In this document: one piece after another, positions 9,226 through 17,669 of the stretch
How positions within the stretch are numbered: the stretch's first letter is position 1
How the letters are laid out: every line of letters starts with the position of its first letter
NCBI GenBank assembly: GCA_011620375.1
Contig: WOZH01000052.1
Coordinates: forward strand, 1 to 34,311
Source: Acholeplasmataceae bacterium
Lineage (GTDB): Bacteria; Bacillota_I; Bacilli_A; Acholeplasmatales; Acholeplasmataceae
DNA: 34,311 nucleotides
Direction of reading: 5' to 3'
The notes under the pieces: generated by a model
The model's database searches: none
The model's input: only the letters and a program-made list of their open reading frames with translations
Told to the model about the DNA's origin: nothing
Program-made: the position numbers and the translations under genes

Positions 9226-10427
9226 GACAATTCTTTTAATCCCTTCATGATGATCTCATGTGACATCACTTGTTGGTAAACATCCGCTGATAAATAGGCA
9301 TTGATCATCAGTAATATAAGCCCTTGATTAATGCCATAATAACGATTTGATAGCCACGGTGTTGTCTCGAAATTAAATGCATCATAAAAACCATATTGAC
9401 CATACAAACCTTCAATCTTTAATAACCCGTTCAAAGATTGATAACTTATATCAGGTGTTAAAACAAACGAGCCGAGCGGTCCACAAGGTGAGATAGTGCC
9501 ATCTGTAATGGCCTTACCAAACATGTTAGGTAATGCATGAAAAACTTTATATCCCGCCGGTGAATGACAGGCGGTTAATCCAAACAATTTATCAGAAAAT
9601 GTTTTAAATTGATTTTGATAATCAACACAAAACCGTTGGTGAGCCAATGTTGCATTTTTTGCATTATCAAACCAACAAACGCCTTGATCATCATAAATAT
9701 TTCTCAAGTCTAACCAACAAAGTGGAAATTGATACACAAATAATGTATGTCCTGGTGTCCCTACAAACGGTATATCATCATATGCGTATGCCAATCGATT
9801 GAAATCGTGGTATAGTGTCATCGCAAGCTTTGGATTTTTATCAGCGATGAGCACATACATACCAAGCTGTTCAGCAAACATGTCCCATTGACTAATGAAT
9901 CCCGCATGCTCAGTGGCATAATCACCATCCTTATCTGGATTATATGCCATATGTAAATAAGTTTTATCATTGTTTTTAAACACGAAATATTCCCAATCAA
10001 TACGCGCAATGATATTTTCAGAGAGTTTTTTTACGTGATCATCAAAATAATTTGCCACTGACAATATACCATAAACGCAAAGCATCGTATCGATAGTCGA
10101 ATACTCGCTTTTTTGATATCTTGTCGCATCATCCATATTTAAAAAATGAGCAAAAAAACCATGAAAGTGCGCGGCATTTTTAGATAAAGTTTGGAGTGTT
10201 CCCAAAACTTGTGCATATCCTTTTTCATAAGAGATATACCCATAATTGATGCCAATGATAATGGAAGATAAAAAGAATCCAGTGGATGCGATCGATGCGA
10301 CATTAGGTTTCTCCGAATGATCTACCGTCAATCCATAGCCCTTGCTCTTCGCGTCTAAATTTGTGAATCTCTGAAAAAAATCAAATGTTCTTTTCTGTAC
10401 ATCAACTATTTTTTCTTGTTTAGTCAT
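9210..10427 (-). CDS. Cytoplasmic GH144-like (PF10091 'glucoamylase-like') beta-1,2-glucanase paralogue
   Basis: First gene of the catabolic operon, 405 residues, with no signal peptide. It aligns along its length with the lipoprotein at 16313-17665: YGLTVDH against YGLSRDR, FLNMDD against FLNMST, SEYSTIDT against SEVSIIDT, MFAEQ against HMAEQ. The acidic residues probably needed for catalysis are kept (Glu108, Asp113, Glu186), so this is not an obviously dead copy. GH144 contains endo-beta-1,2-glucanases and also exo-type enzymes that release sophorose. A cytoplasmic location suggests action on imported oligosaccharides, perhaps feeding sophorose to the GH3 enzyme. The ATG has AGGAGA upstream and the LacI-type operator 14 bases before it. 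Family assignment is from recognised sequence pattern, not a search. Confidence 0.75.
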   Translation of the reverse strand: MTKQEKIVDVQKRTFDFFQRFTNLDAKSKGYGLTVDHSEKPNVASIASTGFFLSSIIIGINYGYISYEKGYAQVLGTLQTLSKNAAHFHGFFAHFLNMDDATRYQKSEYSTIDTMLCVYGILSVANYFDDHVKKLSENIIARIDWEYFVFKNNDKTYLHMAYNPDKDGDYATEHAGFISQWDMFAEQLGMYVLIADKNPKLAMTLYHDFNRLAYAYDDIPFVGTPGHTLFVYQFPLCWLDLRNIYDDQGVCWFDNAKNATLAHQRFCVDYQNQFKTFSDKLFGLTACHSPAGYKVFHALPNMFGKAITDGTISPCGPLGSFVLTPDISYQSLNGLLKIEGLYGQYGFYDAFNFETTPWLSNRYYGINQGLILLMINAYLSADVYQQVMSHEIIMKGLKELSWIKK

Positions 10428-10440
10428 TTTTCTCCTGCAA

Positions 10441-10454
10441 TTGAAACGTTTCGA
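10441..10454. promoter_or_regulatory. LacI-type operator in the divergent GH144/GH35 control region
   Basis: TTGAAACGTTTCGA matches the perfect palindrome TCGAAACGTTTCGA found before the other two units at 13 of 14 positions. It sits just upstream of the ribosome site of the minus-strand operon, and upstream of the possible GH35 promoter, so one site could control both directions. Binding by the LacI protein at 6644-7609 is inferred. Confidence 0.75.
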
Positions 10455-10463
10455 TATCTAAAT

Positions 10464-10484
10464 CTATTTTATATGATAAAATAG
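10464..10484. repeat. Perfect inverted repeat with 9-base arms in the divergent promoter region
   Basis: CTATTTTAT and ATAAAATAG flank a 3-base centre. The repeat contains the likely -10 element of the minus-strand operon (TAAAAT) and a TATGAT on the plus strand. It may be a second protein-binding site or simply symmetric, AT-rich divergent -10 elements. Confidence 0.5.
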
Positions 10485-10494
10485 AAAAAAACAA
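10466..10494 (-). promoter_or_regulatory. Probable sigma-A promoter of the catabolic operon
   Basis: On the minus strand, TTGTTT (10494-10489) and TAAAAT (10471-10466) are separated by 17 bases. Transcription would start near the operator at 10441-10454, a position suited to repression. Confidence 0.55.
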
Positions 10495-10544
10495 TTGTTT
10501 TACTGACTTTATCATGATTAAACTGATTTGAAAAGGAGACTACC

Positions 10545-12854
10545 ATGTCAATTCAATTTAGTAACGGTAACATTTATAAAAATGCGAAGCCACATTTAAT
10601 TTTATCCGGAGAAATTCACTATTTTCGTATTCCGAAAGATCGTTGGGAAACGCATCTGGATTTAGCAATTTCAGCAGGGATGAACACCATTGCCACTTAC
10701 GTTCCCTGGATTGTTCACGAAGAAGTTTATCGAACATACGATTTTACTGGTAACTTAGATTTAGCTTCTTTTTTAGATTTATGTCAAACCAAACATCTTG
10801 ATGTGATATTGCGACCAGGACCATTTGTCATGGCTGAACTTAAGAACGAAGGATTACCCTATTGGCTCTATGATCAATATCCTGATATTGTTCCTAAAAC
10901 ATGGCATAAGCAAGCGACTACAACACATACTGTTGATTACCTTCATCCTGATTTTTTAAATGAAACAAAGATCTGGTTTGAAGCTCTTTATACAGTCATT
11001 CAACCTTATCTATTACAAAACGGTGGTCCTATTATAGCCATTCAACTCGATAATGAAGTTGGTATGTTATCGTGGATTTCCAACCAACCCGATTTCACAC
11101 CTTTTGTGGAAGATAACATTAAAGCCATGATGCCGCATTCAATAGATTTCGAAAATATATCCGAACATTCGCTAGAATTTCATCATCTGCTAGGGCTAAC
11201 TATGCGCAAAAGATTTCAAATCTATATTGATAAATTGCAGTCTTTTTGGAAAATGATAGGTGTGACAGACGTGTTGTATATGATCAATATCCATGGTACT
11301 GTTTCTGGTCATGCTAAGCAATTCCCCGTTGGTATCAGTCAATTAATTGACACCTATTATCAGCGTGATATACTCGCAGGTACCGATCTATATTTTGGTA
11401 ATATCGATTTAGAAACATTTCATGAACTGTATATTGTCAATGCATTTATGCGATCAACGCTTGATCAAAATCAGCCCTATGGCACATTAGAATTCAATGT
11501 TTCAGATGGTAACTTTGGTGATGACCTCGCCCGACATTATTTACCTTCTGCGATTGATTTTAAGATTAGAATATCCATTGCACAAGATCAAAAATTTCTT
11601 AATTATTACCTGTTATCAGGCGGGATTAATCCAATCTTGAAACATCCCTTACCAGATGATCATAATCGCCGTGTGGCAATCACTGGTGCAAGACATGGAT
11701 TTGCTGCACCGATTCAAGTCGATGGTTCTACATTATATACATTTGAAAAACTGCGTGAAACAACACGTTTAATCAAACAATTTAGTTCAGAACTTTTAGC
11801 GATGAAGGAAGCTGTTGATGACATTGTTATCGGATTTGTAATGGATCATTATATGAATGAATATCAACAACCAAATGACGATGTCATTCGTTCTCGCAAT
11901 GATAACATCAATCTCAATCGGAATTCAGTTTATTGGGACACGCTGTTAAAACATCTTTTATTGCTACATTATCAATTCGCCGGTGTTTGGCTAGAACATA
12001 TCAATCATGAGGAAATCAAACATAAATTATTAATCGTTAACACAGCAAAATACATGTCTAAACAAAATCAAATGGCACTCATTAATCACTTAAAAAACGA
12101 TGGTAAAGCTATTTTTGTCGGAGATTTACCTGTTTTTGATATGATTGGTCATCCATTGACACTCCTTGTTGACTATCTTGGCATTAAGCCTATCAACAAT
12201 TATTTTGATTGGACATACCCGTTGCTCACGTTGACATCAGATATCAAAATATTTGGTGAAAATGAGTTTAGAAGTTTTATTGCTCAAACAATTGAAACGC
12301 AAGATGATGGCCTTTTTAAACTGTTTCCATCTAATGAAAAAGTCGGTTTTAAACATAAAAATCTTATATGGATAACATCAAATTATCCAGGACACCTCGT
12401 CTATACACAGTCGCTCATGACATGGTTAAACATAAAACCCAAAACACAAATAGCAGATCAAAATGGTCATTTATTATCCATCGTACAATCAAACGCTTCG
12501 TCAGCTTTCATTCACCTGCTGAATTTAGAGCACCATCAGCAAACGATTCATCTGCATCATTGCAATCAATCCTTATTTGATGGGCACGATGTTGAGTTAT
12601 TGCCACAAGAAGGTTTGATGTTGCCAATCAATCTGCATATCAACAAGGATTGCATCTTATATAGTACATTAGAAATACAGTCTTATACACATACGCAATA
12701 CAATATCGTTTCAAATCATAAAGAGGGGCATTTGAAAATACGCACAGTGCGAAAACTACTACCTTCCGATCAATACATGTTTACGATGCAAGATCAGCTT
12801 TATGATATTGCTATAAAGCCAAATGGTGGCACTGTAGCCTTAATATTTAAGTGA
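10545..12854 (+). CDS. GH35-family enzyme (beta-galactosidase-like; probably active on beta-1,2-glucosides)
   Basis: 769-residue cytoplasmic GH35 protein. The barrel begins at once (LSGEIHYFRIPKDRW), with RPGPFVMAEL, the acid/base Glu171 in QLDNEVG and the probable nucleophile Glu316 in TLEFN. C-terminal beta-rich domains fill the remainder. A strong AAAAGGAG ribosome site precedes the ATG. Automatic annotation would say beta-galactosidase, but the gene is the only plus-strand gene in the locus and shares the operator region with the glucan operon. A GH35 member from Ignavibacterium album has been described as a beta-1,2-glucosyltransferase, so action on sophoro-oligosaccharides is plausible. 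Family is firm; substrate is inference. It ends with TGA directly at a strong terminator. Confidence 0.85.
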   Translation: MSIQFSNGNIYKNAKPHLILSGEIHYFRIPKDRWETHLDLAISAGMNTIATYVPWIVHEEVYRTYDFTGNLDLASFLDLCQTKHLDVILRPGPFVMAELKNEGLPYWLYDQYPDIVPKTWHKQATTTHTVDYLHPDFLNETKIWFEALYTVIQPYLLQNGGPIIAIQLDNEVGMLSWISNQPDFTPFVEDNIKAMMPHSIDFENISEHSLEFHHLLGLTMRKRFQIYIDKLQSFWKMIGVTDVLYMINIHGTVSGHAKQFPVGISQLIDTYYQRDILAGTDLYFGNIDLETFHELYIVNAFMRSTLDQNQPYGTLEFNVSDGNFGDDLARHYLPSAIDFKIRISIAQDQKFLNYYLLSGGINPILKHPLPDDHNRRVAITGARHGFAAPIQVDGSTLYTFEKLRETTRLIKQFSSELLAMKEAVDDIVIGFVMDHYMNEYQQPNDDVIRSRNDNINLNRNSVYWDTLLKHLLLLHYQFAGVWLEHINHEEIKHKLLIVNTAKYMSKQNQMALINHLKNDGKAIFVGDLPVFDMIGHPLTLLVDYLGIKPINNYFDWTYPLLTLTSDIKIFGENEFRSFIAQTIETQDDGLFKLFPSNEKVGFKHKNLIWITSNYPGHLVYTQSLMTWLNIKPKTQIADQNGHLLSIVQSNASSAFIHLLNLEHHQQTIHLHHCNQSLFDGHDVELLPQEGLMLPINLHINKDCILYSTLEIQSYTHTQYNIVSNHKEGHLKIRTVRKLLPSDQYMFTMQDQLYDIAIKPNGGTVALIFK

Positions 12855-12910
12855 AAAGGGACTGCCAGTCCGTGAAGGTTTAACCCTCCATCTATTGGCA
12901 ATCCCTTTTA
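12854..12910. terminator. Strong bidirectional terminator between GH35 and the CBM lipoprotein gene
   Basis: AAAAGGGACTGCCA (12854-12867) pairs with TGGCAATCCCTTTT (12896-12909) with one mismatch. T-runs at both ends allow it to stop the plus-strand GH35 transcript and the minus-strand lipoprotein transcript. Confidence 0.85.
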
Positions 12911-12926
12911 CTTATGTTCTATGAAA

Positions 12927-14935
12927 CTAATTAGAGAGATAAATATGGAAACCAGGTTGGACTTCGGATGTCTCAGTCATCAATACTTGATTTTCATAGG
13001 ATACTGTGAATGTGACAAAACCAAATACAGTTTCTGTATCATTTTTCCAGAAATTATCATCAACGATGATAACTTGGCTACCAATGATATTACTGGAACG
13101 TGTATTTGTACTTGGTGTTTGGTCTAGTGCTGTATAGAAGTTTGCTCTAAACTTATAACCAGAATCAATAACAATAATTGTACCATTAGGTAGTTCAGTT
13201 GCATCAAACATGTGATCAATAGATGCAAAGTTTGCTGGGAATGTATATGTTTCATCTGGTAAGATAACTGCTTCTGGTGATGCTGTATCTGTTGAATTCC
13301 AGAATCCTAATACCCACGTGTAGGTATCACTAACATCAGTGCCAATATCGCCTAATCTAATAATATCAACATTTCTTAAATGAACTGTTGTCAAAATATC
13401 ATCTGCTGCAGTATAACCATCTTGTGCAGATAATGTACCAAACCAGAATTGCAGGTTGCGATTCATTACTGTCGCATCTTGTAAATTCATAAATTCATAG
13501 GTATATGTAGCCCAATCAGTTGTTAATTCTTGAACAAATGATGTATTAGATAGACCAATACCGCCATTACCTTCCATTGCAACAACCATCGCACGAGCTG
13601 TATCAGCTTTTGCTTCAAAGGTTAATTGATATGCACCATTGAAAGCCGCTAAATCTAACACTTTAAATTGGTTTTGCCAAATGGCGCCACCATTTGTTGC
13701 ATCATCAGCTTTTGTGATTTCAATGGATACTTCACCATTAACTTCATCTGATGTGATCACTAAACCACCATGTGTGTCTTCAAACCATGATGTCCATCCA
13801 ACCGGAAGATCAGTCTCGCTGTCTACTTGATAGAAATCAGGTACATCATATGGGTCTGCAACATATACATTTCGTGTTGCGGTTGTCGTAACGCCATCAC
13901 TATCGGTTACTGAATATTCAAAGGTATATGTGCCTTTTACTGCAGGTTCTCCAATCACAAATGGTGTTTCCGAAGTATCTGTGTACGTAACATCATCAAT
14001 GGTTAAATTATCAAAGTCATCATTAACTGTGATACCCTGTTTAACAAGGAAATCTGTTGCGCCCACTTTCAATAAAACATTGCCAACTGATAATACTGGT
14101 GCTTGATTTTCCAAAACTGGACCAGCAATAATGGATACATTAGAAATATAAACTTCGCCCAATACTGTTTGTTGTGCTGGATCTACGCCATCAACTTTAT
14201 AGAATGTACCTAATGCAAATTGTAATTCTACCCCACTAGTTGAATCTTCTTTAGCAAAGAAGTCAATGGTGTGTTCAACGGGTTCAGTTGTAACATCAAC
14301 CATGTGTTCATTGATAGGTTTAGTTGATAATCCACCACCTTGCACTTGTACCATCATTTTACGTGCAGATTCTGCGCTGACTGTAAATTTCAATGTATAT
14401 GATTCAAATGCAGTCAGTGCTAATGTCCTTTGGCTTAATTGAACATCCCACCAGTTGTTGTCCTTGCCGTCTTCACCTTGAGATTGTTCGGTAATGTCAA
14501 TTGTCACAACACCGTCTGTAACTGAATAAGTGGCAGCAACGCCTTGTGATTCATTAAACCATGTTGCCCATCCATCGAGTCCATCAGCAAAATCGCCATT
14601 GACAAATCCTGCTAAACCAACAACAGTTACAACACGCTGCATGATTTTTTCATTACCAGCCGCATCACTGACAGTGTACGTTAGTGTGTAATCACCAGGA
14701 CGTGTTGTATCTACAGTTCCAGTAACAACAATGTTAGCCGTTATATCGCCATCTACATCGTCATTGGCTGAGAAACACCAGCAAGTGGATCAAATGTGTC
14801 TCCAACAGATATTTCTACTGTTGAGATACCCGCAAACGTTGGGTCTGTCGTATCTTCAACTGGATTTTCTTCTATACATCCAATTAAAAGAAAGACTGTA
14901 GAAACCGCTAGTAAAAATAAAGCAATTTTTTTCAT
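12927..14935 (-). CDS. Surface lipoprotein with CBM4/9-like and Ig-like (DUF5011-type) domains, interrupted by a frameshift
   Basis: Two adjacent frames make one protein of about 669 residues. The first begins with a lipoprotein signal (MKKIALFLLAVSTVFLLIGC, lipidated Cys20) and the start of an Ig-like domain, then runs into a stop. The second continues that same domain (ANDDVDGDITANIVVTG). Domains in order, numbered along the joined protein: Ig-like about 30-110; CBM4/9-like from about 110 (NGDFADGLDGW); second Ig-like about 280-360; second CBM-like about 365-525 (GWTSWFEDTHGG); then a C-terminal region of about 140 residues that I do not recognise. No catalytic domain is seen, so the likely role is holding glycan at the cell surface. 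The gene has its own promoter, a cre site and a LacI-type operator. It may be a sequencing error, programmed frameshifting or a recent pseudogene. Confidence 0.8.
14768..14773 (-). other. Frameshift site in the CBM lipoprotein gene
   Basis: The frame reads GVSQPMTM then stops. Adding one base after GTTTCT restores GVS-x-ANDDVDGDIT, the usual continuation of a DUF5011-type domain. The combined span of 2009 bases (3 x 669 + 2) agrees with one missing base. Confidence 0.75.
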
Positions 14936-14953
14936 TTTTCCTCCTATTTTTTT

Positions 14954-14969
14954 ATCGAAACGTTTCGAT
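14954..14969. promoter_or_regulatory. LacI-type operator before the CBM lipoprotein gene
   Basis: ATCGAAACGTTTCGAT is a perfect 16-base palindrome lying 19 bases upstream of the start codon, next to the AGGAGG ribosome site. It is the best copy of the shared operator. A half-site, GTTTCGAT, lies at 15011-15018 near the predicted transcription start. Confidence 0.8.
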
Positions 14970-14980
14970 TAGTAAATCTT

Positions 14981-15004
14981 TAAATGCACTTTTGTGTGCA
15001 TTTA
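14981..15004. repeat. Leader hairpin before the CBM lipoprotein gene
   Basis: TAAATGCAC and GTGCATTTA form a perfect 9-base stem with a 6-base loop, between the predicted transcription start and the operator. No T-run follows on the minus strand, so it is not a simple terminator. Confidence 0.55.
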
Positions 15005-15031
15005 GAGATTGTTTCGATTCTTTATATACCT

Positions 15032-15060
15032 AGTATACATGAAAACGTTTTCTTTTTCAA
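15032..15060 (-). promoter_or_regulatory. Sigma-A promoter of the CBM lipoprotein gene
   Basis: TTGAAA (15060-15055), a 17-base spacer and TATACT (15037-15032) on the minus strand make a good vegetative promoter. The spacer holds a cre site. Transcription would begin near 15025. Confidence 0.75.
15039..15053 (+). promoter_or_regulatory. Catabolite-responsive element (cre)
   Basis: ATGAAAACGTTTTCT matches the Bacillus cre consensus WTGNAANCGNWNNCW at every fixed position and lies between -35 and -10. CcpA-type repression by preferred sugars is expected; a CcpA gene is not in the window. Confidence 0.7.
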
Positions 15061-15078
15061 GCGTTTTCATTCAATATA

Positions 15079-16293
15079 TTATTGAATTGTTATTTCTGTA
15101 ACTTCGAACATATTTGCATATGCTTGATTAGCTGCTTCCTTAGCAACTGCCATCTGCTGATCCGTTAACGCTGCTGGCTTATATGTAATGTCATCAATCG
15201 AGAAACCTGTAAGTGTTCTAAACCACGTAAGCGCAGCTACATACCTGCCAAATTCATTGAGATGAAAACCATCTCTATTGAAATGATCACCAAATGAGCT
15301 TGTTCTTGCGTTTTGAATGGCTGTACCTGAGGGAATAACCTGTCTAAATGTTTCATCGGTAATAATTAACGATTGTACAGTGCTCATAATTGCGTTGTAC
15401 ATCGTCATTTGATCGCGATCATAATTAGGAAATTCACTATGTGTGCTGGTTTCAGCGTAAGCCCATGTTTGATGCCACATAAATGTTGTTGGCGTCAATT
15501 TTGTTTCTTTAATAAAAGCAATTAAATTATCTAAATAGGGTTGATATGTTTCTGGCAAACCCGATTTACCACTAGCTTGTTGCAATGTTACGATATCCCA
15601 AGTTTCATCAAGTAAGCCGATTCTCAATGACTTTCCGCCTTTATTTATCCATGCATTGTCCGTATTCTTATAGTAGGTGTAGCTCGACGTATTATTTTCA
15701 AGGGTCGTCCAATGTTGTTCTAATGATGCTCCACCAATATACATATTACCAAGAACTACCTCTGTAATGCCATAGTCATGTGCAATCTCTCCTAAATAGG
15801 TCATCGCATCTTCACTAAAACTATTGCCAATTGCTAATACCTTCAATGATTCACTAAAATCTTTAACCTGTTCAGATGACCCATTCCTTTCAACTGTCCG
15901 CACGTGAATGTAAGCTGATGACGATAAATCTTTCCCTTTAATCCTAAGCATGCTTTCCCCTTTCATATAACCCACAACACTCAAATACGTATCCGTTGAT
16001 CGTGCATTAATACTGATGTGTTGAAGTGATGAATCACTAACAAATTTTGAATCCTCATCCAGTTCGCCAAAAACGTACTCTAACCCCTCATAATCACCTT
16101 CAATTTCGACAACTTTTTCAATTGTTTCACCAACGACAATCTCCAATTCATAAGGTTCCAATAGCGTCCCTTCTCCTTCAAGCCCTAACACTGTTATACT
16201 GATTGTGTCAGGCCCTTCATCAATTGTTTCTTGACATGCAAATAAGGCGGTTGAAAATAAAATTGTGAGTAATACTAACATTATTTTATTCAT
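15079..16293 (-). CDS. SGNH/GDSL-hydrolase-like lipoprotein (DUF4886 type), probable carbohydrate esterase
   Basis: 404-residue secreted lipoprotein: signal peptide ending LFAC (Cys20), a beta-rich region to about residue 145, then an SGNH-hydrolase domain. The domain starts KVLAIGNSFSED, where Ser158 of GNS is the likely nucleophile, and ends with DGFHLNEFGRY, where Asp341 and His344 complete the triad. Such enzymes usually remove acyl groups from sugars. It is the last gene of the long transport operon, 20 bases after the GH144 lipoprotein, with GGAGAAGG as ribosome site. Removing acetyl or succinyl groups from substituted glucans outside the cell is a reasonable role but is inferred. Only a short AT-rich inverted repeat follows the stop, so some read-through into the next gene is possible. 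Confidence 0.72.
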   Translation of the reverse strand: MNKIMLVLLTILFSTALFACQETIDEGPDTISITVLGLEGEGTLLEPYELEIVVGETIEKVVEIEGDYEGLEYVFGELDEDSKFVSDSSLQHISINARSTDTYLSVVGYMKGESMLRIKGKDLSSSAYIHVRTVERNGSSEQVKDFSESLKVLAIGNSFSEDAMTYLGEIAHDYGITEVVLGNMYIGGASLEQHWTTLENNTSSYTYYKNTDNAWINKGGKSLRIGLLDETWDIVTLQQASGKSGLPETYQPYLDNLIAFIKETKLTPTTFMWHQTWAYAETSTHSEFPNYDRDQMTMYNAIMSTVQSLIITDETFRQVIPSGTAIQNARTSSFGDHFNRDGFHLNEFGRYVAALTWFRTLTGFSIDDITYKPAALTDQQMAVAKEAANQAYANMFEVTEITIQ

Positions 16294-16312
16294 TTTTTCC
16301 TTCTCCTTTTAT

Positions 16313-17665
16313 TTATTGAACATTTAGAAATCCTAAATTAATTAAACCCTGTTTAACATTGTCATTTTGCATAAAATAAGTCCAAATCAATTCTGATCGA
16401 TAATTTTCAATCATGAGTAACGTAATGCCTTTATCAATACCGATGTAATCTGTATCGTACCATGGTGTTAAGCTTGCGATGGTTGGATTATATGTAGACA
16501 CAACTGGTCCAAGATTATAAGCATCATATAAACCATATTCTCCAGTTAAGTTTTCTAGCGAATAAAAGTTTTCTAGCGCCAGCAACGCTTCTTCTTCCAA
16601 GTAATTAATGGAAGCTACAGCGCCATAAGGAGCAATCGTTCCATTGTGCGCGTTACTCTTGGCGAGTTCAGCACCATAGGCGCGATATTCATTGGGGCCA
16701 TCTGATGCAGATATTCCCCATGATGTTTCATGATATGTGTGATATTTGTCTGCGTTATCGATGGTATATAAATAGTTTGCTCTTGCTGCCATTCTTGCAT
16801 TCTCAAACCAATTTGTTCCTTGATAATCAACGATTTCTCTAAAATCGATAAACGCATGTGAAAACTGATGTTGGAACAATGAACCATCATACGAGTAATA
16901 ATATGGTCCAACTGTTTCATCGGTTGTTGATGAGGTGTAGCTACCCACATAGGCTGCTCTGACATTGTTTTTGACCGTTTTGTATAATGTATCATCTGTC
17001 GCATGTGTGTCAGACCCAGCAGCAAGCACATATAAGATCATCTGTTCAGCCATATGATTCCAAGCGCCACCAAAACCATTTTCTGGTGTATATCCCATAT
17101 AGAACATATTGGCTGTTTGATTAATGTACCACTGCCAGTTAACGCCATCATAAATGGCGTCAACTAATGTGGCAACCCGATCACCAAAATATTCAGCTAC
17201 AACAATAGCACCTGCCAACATTAATCCTGTATCAATGATAGAAACTTCACTGTTCCACTCTCTTTGACCCGTGGACATATTTAAAAAATGATAATAAAAT
17301 CCTTCCTTGCGTGTCAAGTTTGACAGCGTTTCTAAAGTGCCTTCGGCACGTTCATAACCTTCTTCATGCGTAATCCAACCATTTTCGACACCAGCGGGTA
17401 TGCTCGCTAAAGCAAATCCAACAGATGCTACTGAAGCAATCACGGGGTTGCCGGGATAGCGATCTCTTGATAGTCCATAACCAGCAGATGTTGGATTCGA
17501 GTTACTCGTTTCCCAAAAGAAATTGAACGCTTTTTCTTCTTCTTCATATAAAATTGCTTTTTGTGTTACGTAAGGGTCATCAACAATTGGATTATCACCG
17601 TCTTTACATGCGACAAACAATAGTGATACCGCAATCATTAACATGATCCATAGTGCTTTTTTCAT
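16313..17665 (-). CDS. Extracellular GH144-type endo-beta-1,2-glucanase lipoprotein
   Basis: 450-residue lipoprotein (signal peptide ending FVAC, Cys20) whose mature part is one (alpha/alpha)6-barrel domain of the PF10091/GH144 type. Recognisable blocks are AGYGLSRDR (62-69), IASVASVGFALAS, HFLNMSTG, SEVSIIDT with acidic residues Glu140 and Asp145, and WNHMAEQ with Glu207. Characterised GH144 members cut beta-1,2-glucan into sophoro-oligosaccharides. Anchored on the outer face of the membrane, it would make fragments for the importer encoded by the preceding genes. The ATG follows an AGGAGAG site four bases after the permease stop. PF10091 proteins are often mislabelled glucoamylase. Family is likely; the endo mode is inferred from location. 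Confidence 0.8.
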   Translation of the reverse strand: MKKALWIMLMIAVSLLFVACKDGDNPIVDDPYVTQKAILYEEEEKAFNFFWETSNSNPTSAGYGLSRDRYPGNPVIASVASVGFALASIPAGVENGWITHEEGYERAEGTLETLSNLTRKEGFYYHFLNMSTGQREWNSEVSIIDTGLMLAGAIVVAEYFGDRVATLVDAIYDGVNWQWYINQTANMFYMGYTPENGFGGAWNHMAEQMILYVLAAGSDTHATDDTLYKTVKNNVRAAYVGSYTSSTTDETVGPYYYSYDGSLFQHQFSHAFIDFREIVDYQGTNWFENARMAARANYLYTIDNADKYHTYHETSWGISASDGPNEYRAYGAELAKSNAHNGTIAPYGAVASINYLEEEALLALENFYSLENLTGEYGLYDAYNLGPVVSTYNPTIASLTPWYDTDYIGIDKGITLLMIENYRSELIWTYFMQNDNVKQGLINLGFLNVQ

Positions 17666-17669
17666 TTCA

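Noticed and set aside
9210-17665. Annotation of the two PF10091 proteins as glucoamylases.
   Set aside because: That label is a historical family name; the GH94/GH3 context and GH144-like motifs favour beta-1,2-glucanase action.
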